DNA of 64,000 nt from the NCBI GenBank assembly GCA_018873225.1, contig JAEILZ010000001.1, forward strand, positions 7,440,001 through 7,504,000. Reading direction: 5' to 3'. This document shows, in pieces, positions 37,021 through 48,857 of the stretch. This stretch comes from [Phialemoniopsis] sp. UDSM-2020 (Eukaryota > Ascomycota > Sordariomycetes > Thyridiales > Thyridiaceae). The notes beneath the pieces were generated by a model. The model was not told the DNA's origin. It saw only the letters and a list, made by a program, of their open reading frames with translations, and made no database searches. Position numbers and translations under genes: made by a program. The first letter of the stretch is position 1, and every line of letters starts with the position of its first letter.

Positions 37021-38985
37021 TCACGCACCCTGGGCCTCGGCGCCCTCGCCGTTCAGGCAGTCGAGCGGGTTCCGGCAGCTCTGCGTCGACGAGACGCTCG
37101 ACTTCTGCCGGCGCCGCTGGATGATGTGGAAGTCGAGGATCATCTCGACGAGGGCCTCGGCGTCGCGGTACAGCGCCGCCAGGGTCGCCTGGTCGCAGCT
37201 CAGGTCCGACCCGTCGGCGCGCTGCTTGCGGTACGCGACGAAGGCGATGCCGCGGTTCTTGAACTCTTGCGAGTTGCGCTGCTGCTGCTGCTTGATCCGG
37301 CTGGCCCTCTTGGAAGAGGACTGCTGCTGCTTTTGCTGCTGCTGGGCATCAGTGTCGCCCTCGGATGTATCGGCGTCGGCGTCGTAGGCCGCGGGCTCGG
37401 TGACGGGGGCGTGGCTCGTGTAGAACGCGCAGCCGTAGCCGCGCGCGAACTGGTGCGCGTCGGCGTCGGGCTCGTCGCACTCGACCCACCCGGCGCTGTT
37501 GAGGATCTTGGCGTGGATGGAGCCGGAGAGGTGGAAGGGCGCCTTCTTGACGTTGGCGAGGCCGTAGGCGGCGAGGAAGCGCCCGCGCAGCGGCGACTTG
37601 GCCGTCATGTGCGCGTAGCTGCCGCGGTTGTCGAGGGCCTTGTTCTGGACGTCAAAGGCGACTGTCTGCCGCGGCGTCGAGTCCGGGCTCGTGCTTGTCG
37701 CCGCGGAGGAGGAGGAATAGATGCCCCAGGGGGCCTGTTCCTGGAAGCATGCCATGCGCTTGGGCCAGAGGTTGACTATGTAGACCAGGTCGAACTGGTG
37801 CCGCGAGGCGATGCGTGCGATCTCGAACGCCGCTGCGGTGGCAGCCTGGCTGGCGAATGAGGTGGCGAAGGGGCTCTGGAGAAGTCGCAACGGGGAGACT
37901 GGTGGCGCCGGGGCCTGGACGGATGGCGGAGTAGAGGGAGGGGCGCATGCCCTCAGTCTGCGTGGGGAGAAAGTGCTGCGGGCTGATTTGGGCTCCCTCT
38001 CAGTTGGAGTCGAGCATCTGAGCAGAGGCTCCGGGGTTTGGGGACGGGCCTCCGCCAGATCATCGTCGCTCAGACCCAGAAAGTCGCTTACGTCCGGCTC
38101 CGTTAACATCGACTCGGAAGAAATCGTTGTGTCTCTCGAGTGCGTCGACCCGACTGACCGTCTAAGCGCAGTCGCAATATGTGGAAGTGGTACCCTTATG
38201 GTCGTCTCTGTTGAGTCGCGGCGGAGCAGGGGCTTCGGCTCCAGTTCCGACGCGCAGCTGACCTGGTCATCTTGGACGGGTGTCAGCTTGGGTGACAGCT
38301 TCGGTGTGATGTTGTTGAGAGGTAGATGCGGCAATGGCTTTGATTTCCTACGCTCCCCATGATGCCTATGGTAGCGATCGCCTTCATCTTGATCTGATAG
38401 CGGCGGTGTGTCCATACCAGTCTGCTGGAGGAAGCTAGGTTGGATGTCTTGCCACCCGTCCAGGTTCAGGTGGAGATGCGGCGGCGTTTTCCTCGAGTAC
38501 CGCGTTTTTGATGCTTTTGAAATGGCGTCTCCGGACTGCTGCAGCCTGCTATCCAAGGACTGTAGAGAGATATCGCTCTTGTTCAAGAGGGATGAGGACC
38601 GGGCGGGAACACGAGGCTGGTAAAGGGTGGTCGCAACGCTTTCTGAGCTGGTATGATTCCGAGTTATATAGGAAAGGCGACTGGAGGCATCAGAGCCTAG
38701 TGCTGCCCTCGACCGCTTGGTTGACAGAGACGAAGGGCGGCGCTCTTGTCTTGCGACCATCTTGGAGGATTTGGGCCGTATGAAAGAAGGTTGAGGGAAG
38801 AGAGGCGCAGATGGCTCGAGATACTCATCTCGGCCAATAACACTGGCTGATCTGTAGAGCCCATGCTGGCAGTGGGAAGTGGCCTGAGTGGAAGTGTGCT
38901 TCTTCTTGGAGAAGAGCTTCTCCAGCCTGTCGAACCCGCTCGCCATGGCTGTAGCCAACGACTGGGGAAATTCTGTGAGCGGCAT
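37021..38985 (-). CDS. Conserved-looking fungal protein of unknown function, Ser/Pro-rich with polyQ
   Basis: A single-exon ORF of 654 aa; I do not recognise a named family. Residues 1-390 are Ser/Thr/Pro-rich and probably disordered, with KPLPHLP- and SPKLSPKL-type motifs. A folded part follows: AAFEIARIASRHQFDLVYIVNLWP, then GRFLAAYGLANVKKAPFHLS, HAKILNSAGWVE and GIAFVAYRKQ near the end. This alternation could be a GAF-like fold, but that is inference only. Between these blocks (about residues 547-572) Gln runs are encoded by CAG/CTG repeats. The start could be ATG 38985 or 38946 (MASGFDRLEKLF). Just upstream, a GTGAGT donor at about 39065 and an AG directly before the 38985 ATG suggest a 5'-UTR intron. 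Codon use is typical of a real gene. Confidence 0.8.
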   Translation of the reverse strand: MPLTEFPQSLATAMASGFDRLEKLFSKKKHTSTQATSHCQHGLYRSASVIGRDEYLEPSAPLFPQPSFIRPKSSKMVARQERRPSSLSTKRSRAALGSDASSRLSYITRNHTSSESVATTLYQPRVPARSSSLLNKSDISLQSLDSRLQQSGDAISKASKTRYSRKTPPHLHLNLDGWQDIQPSFLQQTGMDTPPLSDQDEGDRYHRHHGERRKSKPLPHLPLNNITPKLSPKLTPVQDDQVSCASELEPKPLLRRDSTETTIRVPLPHIATALRRSVGSTHSRDTTISSESMLTEPDVSDFLGLSDDDLAEARPQTPEPLLRCSTPTEREPKSARSTFSPRRLRACAPPSTPPSVQAPAPPVSPLRLLQSPFATSFASQAATAAAFEIARIASRHQFDLVYIVNLWPKRMACFQEQAPWGIYSSSSAATSTSPDSTPRQTVAFDVQNKALDNRGSYAHMTAKSPLRGRFLAAYGLANVKKAPFHLSGSIHAKILNSAGWVECDEPDADAHQFARGYGCAFYTSHAPVTEPAAYDADADTSEGDTDAQQQQKQQQSSSKRASRIKQQQQRNSQEFKNRGIAFVAYRKQRADGSDLSCDQATLAALYRDAEALVEMILDFHIIQRRRQKSSVSSTQSCRNPLDCLNGEGAEAQGA

Positions 38986-40184
38986 CTTGTCAGCACAATG
39001 CCGCGCATTTCAAGCGTGAGGAGGGTGTGAAGAAAGCCACGGGCTTGATATAGCAGGTTCATACTCACAGCACAGATAAGCAACCAGGAGGCGTGTGTTG
39101 TATGTCTCAGTGAGTTGGCGACCTCCACGAGCGCTTGAACGTGTTAGGCGAAGACGTAGGTAGGTAATGAGGTAGTGCTCTAAGAATTCAAGAAAAGGTG
39201 GCTGGGAGACGAATGCAGATGTGAATCACAACCAAGCCTGTCTTTGCTTTTTGTCGTCTGGGTCGTTGCGAGGGATTGATGGAGGTGTCTCATAAACATG
39301 CGTCGCGCGCAAGAGGCCGAGTGTGTACTTGAGCGACAGGTGCACAGAAAAGCATTTAATTCGGCGACGGGTGGTTCATTGTGCGAGTGTCGAACGAAGC
39401 ATTACACAATGGGTTGTTATATGTTTCTGTGACTGCGCGTGCGTACGACCGTGGTCGTGGGGCCCCTCCGGAGTAATGTGTGTCTTGTTTGTGAGGTGGT
39501 GTGGTGTGGTGATGCGATGCGATGCGATGGAGAACAAGAAGCAAGAATAGAGTCAGAGACACTTTCCCGAGACCTATCCTGCAGTGCACCTCGAGACAAC
39601 CTTGATCAAGCTTGTTCGAGTTCCAAGGGTCCCCCCAAGAGGGGAATCTCTGGAATGGGGGACGACGTAGTATGATATAAACTTCGCGGGCTGGCTGGGG
39701 GGAAGGGTTCCGCAGCTCGGGTGAGCGACAGATCTACGACTGGGGGCAAGGGAGCAGAAAAGATAACCGGTCCCAAACCAAGCGGGCCTGACAGCTCTGA
39801 AGCCGGCGATCATATGCTAGATTGGGAGTGACGAGGGGAAGCTTGGGATGCTACCAAGATCCAAGCTGCATCCGCTTCGTAAGTGAGACGGAGCTGATGC
39901 GCTAGATTCTGGCCTCGCCACGCCTTACCTACCATGGACAGACTGTACGTACAAGGACAGCCTGTCTTGATCATGCAAATCCCGAAATATGGGACCCAAA
40001 AGGGAGATACGCATCCTCTGGGTCCATCTGCCATCCTGTCAAGGTGCGTGAGCAACGAATCGGGTGAAGACAAAACAGAAACCAAAGGAGTCCGGTTATC
40101 TAGAGGCCCATCCTGGACTCGACACTGGTCGAGCTACATGGACTGGATTTAGATAGCACGAGGAGTGGGCAGCGATATCCAAAC

Positions 40185-40204
40185 ACGCTTAGGCAGTGGG
40201 ATAA
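40185..40204 (-). repeat. Left arm of 20-bp inverted repeat
   Basis: ACGCTTAGGCAGTGGGATAA is the exact reverse complement of 43338-43357. Similarity continues more weakly inward, with TGATC about 12 bp further on in both arms. Confidence 0.8.
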
Positions 40205-40536
40205 TGCTAAATGATCACTTAAGAATCCGATATTGCCTTGGCGAACAGCACGGTTGCCTCATCGATGCGCCACTTACTCGATGGCCCTGCCCGTTGTCCT
40301 TGGTTCCGTCTGCCGCACTTTGAATGGGAAATGGGTCTTGCTCGGGCTTGTGTATCTTCAATGTTGGATGGATGTCATCGCAAGTGCCTCTGTCGTCAGC
40401 CATCCCTGAAGTTCAGCGACTCGAGGGCGAGGTTGCTAGCTGAGAAGAAGTTAGCATAGCGTAAAGATCGGCGCAACGGCCTGCAAGCCCATCCCTCCTC
40501 GGTGGATCGAACCGAACCCGTCGGCTACATGAACGA

Positions 40537-40553
40537 ACACACACACACACACA
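40537..40553 (+). repeat. CA microsatellite
   Basis: A 17-nt alternating AC run. Confidence 0.9.
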
Positions 40554-43337
40554 GAAAATAGAGTCTGCTCGTCGAGGTCCTGGTTGCGTTTGCGTTGCCC
40601 CAGGTTTGTGCGGGCAGATCGGGTGGTGTGGGGCAGCGTAGCCAGGGTGAGGGAGCCTCATGCAAGGGAACGGGGATCGACCAGGGGTCCTCGAGCGAGT
40701 CAACGTCGAGGACACCAGCCCAGAACTAACTAACATCGTTGCTTTTTTTCCCTCTCTTTTTATGGTGTGTTGAGATGACCCTCCACCCATGGGTTCATGT
40801 ATCTTTTGATCCTTCCGGCTCGTATGTCGCGCCTCTAAGCAAAGCAGTTTTGTCTGCAGCGCGGCAGCAACCGACGCTGGGAAGTTGCGAATCATTGACC
40901 TCCTCTATTTTCTCATAAGTCGGGTATTGTCACTCGCTCTCTGCCAGGTCTCCTTGTGAGAGAAGCATAACGAGATGAGAGACCCGACCTGCATCCAGCA
41001 ATTGAGCCTCAGGGCCAATGCAGATACACTGCAGGAGAGACCTGCGGGACGTGCAAAAGAAACGACGCATGTTCAAAAGAAGCAATATTGCAACGGCATA
41101 GCCTCCGCTCCTTGTCAACTCTAGCCTAAGCCAAACACACGCAAGGGCAAATTGACAAGAGACAACGGATGGAAAGCCAAACGGGGCCGACCAAGACATC
41201 GCTCATGGCCTGCGTCTAAAATAATCCCTGACAACCGTTTCTCGCTCAAACTCTAGCAAAGCAAACTACAAACCTTGGAGCCACTACGTAATTCAAACTT
41301 GGTCCCTAGAAAGATAGCCCAGTAAGTGGGTGTCGGAGAGGTCGAGGCTATCCGAACAGCTTCCACCCGAATTACTTCGTACCGACAGGCTGGATAATCC
41401 ATTCATGCTGAGGTCGTGGGATCATCCCGGTTGAGCAGTACACGATTGGGATACATTGACGAGTCATCCTTTCTGACACGCATTTGCAACCAAGCATCCA
41501 CACCAGCTACAGCCACAGGGAGCCGGCGCTCGCGGATGCTAAGGAAGCGCCCGTTAGGCGGGAGGTTCCCACCACACAACTTGGCTTTTAGCGCTCTACT
41601 AGCCTGAGAACTCGTCCTAAGGGGCTGGTGTCCGCTAGTTCCGGCCGAAATTAGGGGACAAACTCACCACCAACACCACCACCAAGAGCCAGCTCTGCTC
41701 ACTAAATATTATTGCTTTTTGGGACGACACCAATGCGGTCGATTTCTGAGAAGTGACAAGACTTCCATTCCCACCAAAAAACTCCGCTTTGCTTACATGG
41801 CCTCAGCTGTTCCCAGCTCGTTCTGTGCGGTCTCGACATTCACCCATGGCCAATAGCCGTGGTTATCTGGACTACCCACTGGCGTAGGAGTCAGATCAGG
41901 ATTCCGCTTTTCCAGAGGAGTTGCAGTGACACGGGGGCGCTGAGTGACGAGATCATACGGTACCTGGGCCACTCTGTGGTCATCACGCCTAGCACAAATT
42001 GCCCAAGCATTTGCGTTGTATGGAGTACATCTCAGCTGCCTCATTTCTCGGCAGCGGCAGCTTGCAGGATGGCCACTTCTGAACGAGCGTGGCACGGATC
42101 CGTTCCTGCGTCAATATTCAGCAAGAGAACCCGTGTCGCGCACGCACAGATTTGCCCCCTTGGACGCATATGCTACAGACCGCTTCAAAATGGTTGGAAC
42201 AAAGGCAAGCGCCTCTATCTCCCATTGTCATGAACAGCTTGGCCAAAGTCCCGATGCGGACAATATTCCCAGCAAGGCGGGCAGCTGATTGGTCTGTCTC
42301 CACGAAAAGGCTCGGGAGGCATACACCGGTCTGTCAACCGGTCTCTGAGGGCGGACTCCTCGTCTCCACCACCCATCCCTCCCACACAACGCCGAGTGGA
42401 TTGCTTCCTCTGTCAATGACAGGACCCCGTTGCGCTCCCTCTCACTGGAAACCCAACTACTGAAACGGTTATCGTGACCGGCGTTGCGCCTAAGCTCCCT
42501 AGTCATGATGATATCCCGACAAGACGCCGTTTGGGACGCAAGCCCGACCCTTCGGGGCCTAGCAATTGGCAGGTGCTGGGAAGAGCCTGCCTGCTGCAGC
42601 AATCCAGCTTGACCACATTGCTGGGTCTGCTTGACATGTCACATCTCAGTTACCAGTCACATCTTATATCGCCGCTCTTGGGACTTTTGGGTCACGATCC
42701 GTTCGCACGAGCTATTGGCTCGCTAATCAAACGGGCAGCAGGTTGTTCTTGATGTGTTTGCGCACAGGTCAACAGGCTCGGCAACGGTTCAAAAGCAAGT
42801 TCTGCATTCCCACCTGGCGACGGAACGTCCCCGGCCTTGAAGCAAAAGGGGAGCGGCTCTGCTCTTCTCCGTAGCGAGACTACAGGCCTCAGCACGGAGA
42901 GTGGTCGTCTTGAAAACCACCCTCTCTCAACCCAGGTTGCACCACGTGAAACCATCCACGTCAAGTACTGCTCTTTTACCCCTTAAGCTCAAGGGAACTC
43001 TCGATGTACCTACAAGGTAACGCCTGCAGATGGTACGTCATCGAGAGTGAGCGATCATGGCTTGATTACCTATCTCACGAGCTTGCATGGCCCTTTCATC
43101 GGAGCAGTCCTCTCATAACAGCCAGGGCCTGACAGGTATTACTGCTGTCCAATGTTCATTCCGATTACTGTCAATCATGCTCCAGGTACAGAGAAGAAAC
43201 ACACAAACGCACAGTACAAACTATCTGAGGATCGTCAGGGTCCCGTGCTGATCTGGATTCATGGGCTCTAAGTGAGTGACAGATTAGTTGCCGGATCGCC
43301 TTGTAAATGTACCTCAATTGTTAGCAGATCACCAAGG

Positions 43338-43357
43338 TTATCCCACTGCCTAAGCGT
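43338..43357 (+). repeat. Right arm of 20-bp inverted repeat
   Basis: TTATCCCACTGCCTAAGCGT pairs perfectly with 40185-40204, bounding 3,173 bp. I see no target-site duplication outside the arms and no recognisable transposase between them. Confidence 0.8.
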
Positions 43358-44997
43358 AAATGGTACATTCAGTCTTGGGTAGTGCTTGGCCTCGGAACGT
43401 CAACTATTCAAACACCCCCTTCCGAGTCGATGTGGTGACTCGAGTTGCTCTGTTGGGCCCTAACCTCTAAGTGCAATGCGAATTGCTCTCTTCTCTTGAA
43501 TAAAATGTCATCTCGACCACATCAACACCCATGAAGTCTGTAGTCACGGCTCTCCAGGCAAGACAAGTCAGATGCAATGTTACACTTGTGGTGTCTGAAA
43601 GTCTTGCCTCAAGATCCAGCAGCCTTCTGTCTCAGGACTTGGACTGTCGACCAATGAGGTCATGATCCAAGCGAGCGATCGAGCATACCATCCAAGCAGC
43701 CTGACGGGCAACCACTTGCATCGTTCTGAAATTCAGAGCTCCCCTACCCAAAGGCCTTGATCCGTTTTTCTTGTGTTGTTCGGTTCCTGTGTTACTTCAC
43801 AAGTTTCCCAATCACTGCAGACGGAGAAGACACGAAGCTTCCCAAAGATGCGTGTGGTGCTGCACCGCTGCGGCATGTTTCTGTTCTATCTCACTCCTGC
43901 GTGTCGCCTCTGCTTGTCTCCTCCCCGCCGTCACGGTTTCGGCCTTTTTGCCATGCGAAAATCAGTCTCGGGCGTTATTCCCCATGATCTTGTCACAGAC
44001 GTACTCTCCGATGCATCCCATTTTCCGAGTCCGGAGTTGCGCACAATCGCGGCCCTTGTGTACCAGTCTATCAGAATGCTGATATCAAGGCAGAAATCCC
44101 CGGATACTATGACCTGCGAATGACGGGTTTTCGCGCGCAGACTCGAGTCTGTGCATTGCTTGTGCAGAACATTTCTGGCAGGATGCACAGCTTCCGCCTG
44201 GCGACCCAGGCTTGCAGCTTGACAAGCCTTCAGCCACCACCAGACGCACATCTTTGCAAGTCGGCCACTTGCCATCCAGCCTGCATCTTTTTTGGGATTG
44301 ATGCTTCTCAAACATACTCCTCGCTTACCATCGCGGCATTCTCCTACCCTGCACATTCAAATGAACTGCCGGAGTCATGACAGGCGCCATGCAAGTCCCA
44401 GACTTGTGTGCTACGGCAGAGGAGGCGGCCGCCACGACGCCTGTCCTCACAAGCACGGATCATGCGTTCGCCAGATCCTGCATCTCAATAACTTACAGTC
44501 GGTACCATGAGAGGCGCCTCTCGTTTCTTTCTTGCGCCTCTCTTGATTCGGTTGCACGCCTGTGCAACGTGTCGCCTGTCTCATAATACGGATGTGGGCT
44601 CTTCCAAACCGTAGACGATCCGGATCACCCTCGCCAATCTCGATTCCTTTGTCATTTAAACTTTGTCACTTTTGAGAACCAGAGTGTCCGCGCAGAGAAA
44701 AGCACACTAGAGCAATGCAGAAAGCGTGTCCCAGCAAGGGGGGGCTAAGCATAAAGGAGGGAGAGGCTTTTGCAAGTCGGCTGTGCAGGCGGCATCTCGT
44801 GCTTCCCCGGACGACACCCTCTTCATCTCTGGCGCGGCACGGCTTGAGCGGGTGCGCCCGAGACACGGGATGCCTCCTCAGTCCACACTCTCAACTTTAA
44901 TCTCTCTCTCTTTATATCACATCTAACTGCAAGCAAGCTTACCTTCTAGTCTCTCTTCATGAATGCCGCAGTAAGTAGGGTAAGTAGTACGGAGGGC

Positions 44998-45011
44998 TAT
45001 CCCACTGCCTA
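44998..45011 (+). repeat. Copy of dispersed TATCCCACTGCCTA motif
   Basis: A 14-nt match to the core of the inverted-repeat arms, here preceded by AGTACGGAGGGC. Confidence 0.6.
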
Positions 45012-45885
45012 GACAGTGAGACACGCCCTACGTCACAAAAGTAGAGCAGTTCATGTTGGGCTAAACATGACCTCAGGGGAAAGCATTGTTGGTGAATCTG
45101 TCAGGCCAGTGTGCTCCGTTCTCTGGCGGGCGAAGCTTGTGCCATTGTTGCAGCCATGAGGACAAATCTCCGCCTGGGTTTGTGCTGCAGTTACACTTCT
45201 CGGACTGAGGAACTGCCCTTGGTAAGTCAAACGATGCGGGTATTCTTACTTTGCCAAAAGAGCGAGACGATGCTCGAGACTTGTGCGGGTGACGAAAAAC
45301 TGTAAGCTCTTGAGCTTTCATGAGAAATAGGCCGGATACTCGGAGCCCGGTTCTTCTGCTATGCCCCCATTAAGTTTATTACGCCGCTTCACGGGAGTCT
45401 CCCCCTGTCAATGAACCACCGCCTCTATAAAGCTTAATCCTGAAATCAAGGATCTAGACGTGGCCGGCGGTTGGCCAGACAGAGCCCAGATCGACCGTGT
45501 AACTTGAAACGTCTACGCAGCTCAGCCGTGTGCAAGACGGATAGAAATGAGATGGGTGTTCTTCCCCCCTCCCCCTCCTCTCCATCTCACATCGATGCAG
45601 CCCTTACCGTGCCACTGCTGCAGTAGCTCGGCGGGCTAGGGGAACATAAACCGGCAGTGGTTTCGAGCGTGGATCAAGCAGACCAAGCTGCCTTGGGCAG
45701 TTTTTCTTTTTGTACATATGTCTGTGTGTGGGGTGTGTAGGTCAGTGCGAGAGACATTTGTTATACATTTCATTGCTTCTTCCTATCGATGCGATCATCG
45801 CGTAGAGTCGTGGCTTTTACATCGTGGGTCTTCTTGTTTTTGCAACTGCAGGACCACGTAGATTAAGTTAGGGTCTCTCAGCAGC

Positions 45886-46178
45886 AGAAGAAAAGAACGA
45901 GATGGGAGAAAAGGAGAAAAGGGAAGGAAAGAGAACGGAGAAAGAGAAAAGAAAGAGAAAGAGGCAAGAGAAAGAGAAAGGAAAGAGAAAGAAATGAAAA
46001 AGAGAAAGAGAAAGAGAAAAAGAGAGAGAGAGAAAAAAGGAAAAAAAAGGAAAAAAAAAGACAAAAAAAGAAGACACAAAAAAAGACAAGAAAAAAAGGA
46101 GAGAAAGAAAAGAGAAGACGACAAAAAAAACAAATGATAAGAAAGGAGAAAGAGACAATTATAAGAGACAAAAAGGAA
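45886..46178 (+). repeat. Long purine-rich (GA)-type tract
   Basis: About 290 nt almost entirely A and G on the plus strand (GAAA, GAGAA and long A-runs with few C or T interruptions). It lies about 570 bp beyond the stop of the dehydratase gene. The long minus-strand ORFs across it (Phe/Ser/Leu only) are an artefact of composition. Confidence 0.9.
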
Positions 46179-46746
46179 AGCCTGGTTATCTCCATGCAGT
46201 TTAATTACACTAAAAAGTCAAATAGATTCTAAATTGACGTTCATGTACGATTACAGTATCATGACTACTTCAAGCTTCTTCGGGAGATGACAGCTAAGTC
46301 AAATATTGCCAAACCTGCAGCAATCCACGTTTGCAGTTCCTTGCAGTGTCCATTGTACACCCCTCAACCTCGCTACCCGGACCTCGAAGCCCTTGCTTCC
46401 CCTGGCTTGCTTATCCTTTGCGGCTTGAGAACTGCACAGCTGGGCGCCATGCTGCTTACCTGCTGCTTGCATGTCCCCTCACAGTCATTAAGTCTACAAA
46501 CCCAAGCATATGGATGCAGAAGGGCGCCAAATCCATGATGGTGCCCTCCACGACTCACTGCCAAACGCCCGCCGTTGCAAGCAGCCACACGGCTAGTGAC
46601 CCCGGCGCCTCCTGCACCACCGTTCGACGCCTCCCGTCCAGCCACTCTAACAGTGATCAACCGGTTCACCGTTTCTTTGTGATGACAGAGATCATAAGAT
46701 GTGGCCATTGTGAAAAGAGACTATTCCGATATAGCCCAAACCCTTT

Positions 46747-48026
46747 TCACAACTTAGACGCAGAGTTGTCCTCATCCTCCTCTCCGAAGAGATTGAGGAA
46801 AGCCGTGTGCACCTCGTCCGTGAGGTCACTCGCCTGCAAACTGCGGCCCTTCTTCTTGAAAGCCAGGCGCGAGCATTCCTAGTGGTGACCGATGATGTTA
46901 GCCCAATCTGCGCGTGCCTGCGGATGAATAGAACCTCACCCTCGTGACAGCACTGCCCCCAAACGCCGCAAGGCCAACCATCTCCCCCTCCTCGAGCTTG
47001 CCCCCGTGCTCCCAAAGCCCGTCGAGGTACGCCTTGCGCCACGCGAGGAACGTAGCGATCGACCCCGTCAGCGTGTCCCCTTGCCCGCCGCTGCGCTTCT
47101 TGCCGCCCTCGAGGTCCGACGTCAGCGTCGTCTGCCCGTTCGACACGTAGTCGCTGCCGCCCTTTTGTATGACCGTCACGCCGCCGAGCTCCCGCGCCAG
47201 CGCCTCCACGCGCGCCGTCTCCTTCTTGTCCGCCTCGCCGCCAGCAGCGTCCTTCTGCGCCTGCTCGACCTTGTCCTCGATGCCCAGCGCGCCGCACAGG
47301 CGCCCAAACTCGACGACGTTGGGCGTCAGCACGGCGAGCGCGTAGCCCCTGACCAGGTCCGGCTGCTTCTGCACGACGAGCAGCGCGTCGGCGTCGAGCA
47401 CGACGGGCATGCTCCTCTCGCGCGCGGCCGCCACGACGCGCGCCACCGTGTCTTGCATCAGCGGGTCCCGCCCGAGCCCGGGCCCGATGACGAGGACGTG
47501 CAGGCGCGGCAGCATGTCGATGATGCGCTTGGATATCTGGGCCGGGTCGGTCTCGGAGAGGGGCAGGTCGGAGGCGGCCGCGGGGGACTGGCGCATGAGC
47601 GGGTGCACCATGAGGTTCGGGGAGTAGGTCTTGATCACGGCGGCGGCGCCGGGGGTGCAGATGACGTGGGACTGTTGGGGAGGGAAACTGTTAGCCAGAG
47701 ATCCGTAGGGCTCCAACTGCCACGAGAAGAGATGCCTGGGTGAGAGCTAGGTTGAGCATACCATATCGCAACCCAACCTGGCGGATGCCATGGCTGAAAA
47801 ATAAGGAGCCCCTGTATAATCTTCACTACCACCGATGACGGCCACACGGCCCAATTGACCTATATTGTCATGTCAGTCAGCAGCCGGTGTCCTCGCGCAT
47901 GCTCCCAACGCGGACGAGTATCCCTGGAAGCTACGGAAGCTCCGACGCACCCTTGTGAAACTTGTCCAGCATCGGCGGAACCATTTGCCGCACGCGGGCA
48001 AGAATATCTTTCGTTGCTACCGACAT
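46747..48026 (-). CDS. ATP-dependent (S)-NAD(P)H-hydrate dehydratase
   Basis: Metabolite-repair enzyme that converts the damaged hydrates of NADH and NADPH back to the cofactors using ATP (YjeF C-terminal/CARKD family). Four exons: 48026-47951, 47859-47762, 47671-46940 and 46878-46747; introns of 91, 90 and 61 bp keep the frame, product 345 aa. Motifs in order: [59 protein letters not shown] and the ribokinase-like [10 protein letters not shown] with catalytic Asp. A Gln/Ala/Lys-rich insert near residue 210 is extra to the core. The start is the ATG at 48026, beginning [17 protein letters not shown], typical of fungal forms; no mitochondrial presequence is evident. The next gene on the right marks the change to accessory-type content. 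Confidence 0.95.
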
Positions 48027-48857
48027 CTCGGGCAAGGAATGGTCTGTCATCCTTCGATATCAAGAGTTGGTGTTGGGGGAAGACGAATGTCAGGCAGTCG
48101 GGAAGGAAGGGCGAGAAGGGTCACTGGCGGTTGCTATTAAGGAGGGGTCAAACTTGAATACGCTAGCCCCTCAATGATGCGCACCAACCACACTTCAATG
48201 TTAATTAAGGCCTAGAAATTTGGAGCAGGCGAGGACCTGACTTCCCTGAAGAGCGGCCAGATAACAGCGTTATAAGGCTAGAAGCGAGAGCCTCATTACC
48301 CAGCCCAAATGGGCACCAGATATCAGCTTATCAAGGCTGGAAGTGAGAGCCTCGTTGCCCAGCCCAATTAGGCGCCAGATAGCATATGAGGGCTTGTCAA
48401 GGCTGGAAGCGAGAGCCTCATTGCTCAGCCCAATTAGGCGCCAGTTAGCATATGAGGGTCTCATTATCTTGAGCGTGCATCTGATTTCCATCCCTTTACT
48501 TGCCTTTGGTAGAAAGGGCCATTTGCGGTCCACATGACTTCCCGCTCGGTCGATATCTCTTCTATCCTCCCAGCTTTACTGAGCTTTTTCATTTAATCTG
48601 CCACCATCTATCCCTCCTTCTTCACATCCACACCCCCCGCACCCCATGTTGCTCCTGAGATAATCGCCTGGTCATATACGCCTTCGCTCAGCCCTCAAAG
48701 AATTTGAGGTCTGATACCTTTCAAATATCAGCATTCGCACCTCAAACTGCGCAGCAGTACCGGCACCTTGCCTCGACGAAGACACAGTGCGCCAGTCAAA
48801 ACATTACGATGGGAGACCCTCCTCCTTCTTTACTTGGCACCAAAGCATGAGTCGCTC
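48027..48857. other. Divergent spacer between dehydratase and F-box gene
   Basis: 831 bp between divergently transcribed genes, so promoters of both lie here. A three-copy minisatellite occupies 48274-48464. The stretch 48600-48857 before the F-box gene is CT-rich and probably its promoter and leader; it includes a 13-codon upstream ORF starting ATGGGAGACC at about 48809. Confidence 0.6.
48274..48464 (+). repeat. Three-copy minisatellite, unit about 59-66 bp
   Basis: Units begin AAGGCTGGAAGCGAGAGCCT and continue CATTGCCCAGCCCAATTAGG. They start at 48274, 48333 and 48399; the first is the most diverged. Each carries the inverse of the GAGGCTCTCG core found dispersed to the right. Confidence 0.9.

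Larger units (their letters stand above)
38986..46746. other. 7.8-kb gene-poor region with repeats
   Basis: No gene can be supported. The first kilobase is probably promoter and leader of the 654-aa gene. The region then holds a 17-nt CA repeat, a 20-bp inverted repeat 3.2 kb apart, a related motif at 44998 and a long purine tract before the NAD(P)HX dehydratase 3' end. ORFs of 75-140 codons at 41.8-44.4 kb overlap in several frames and show no transposase, reverse transcriptase or other family motif. Confidence 0.5.

Noticed and set aside
37126..37860. 244-codon plus-strand ORF
   Set aside because: Antisense of the 654-aa gene; Leu/Val/Gly-rich shadow composition.
40185..43357. Autonomous DNA transposon between the 20-bp inverted repeats
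   Set aside because: None of the internal ORFs resembles a transposase and no target-site duplication is visible. Kept only as an inverted-repeat observation.
43757..44400. Cluster of overlapping ORFs of 76-141 codons
   Set aside because: They occur in several frames and both strands at once, which indicates a local lack of stop codons rather than a gene.
45795..46195. Phe/Ser/Leu-only minus-strand ORFs of 96-112 codons
   Set aside because: Products of a purine tract read in reverse; low complexity, not proteins.
47006..47743. 245-codon plus-strand ORF
   Set aside because: Antisense of the dehydratase gene's main exon.
48270..48533. 87-codon minus-strand ORF across the 48.3-kb minisatellite
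   Set aside because: The repeated peptide only reflects the tandem DNA repeat; it sits between divergent genes without splice or start context.
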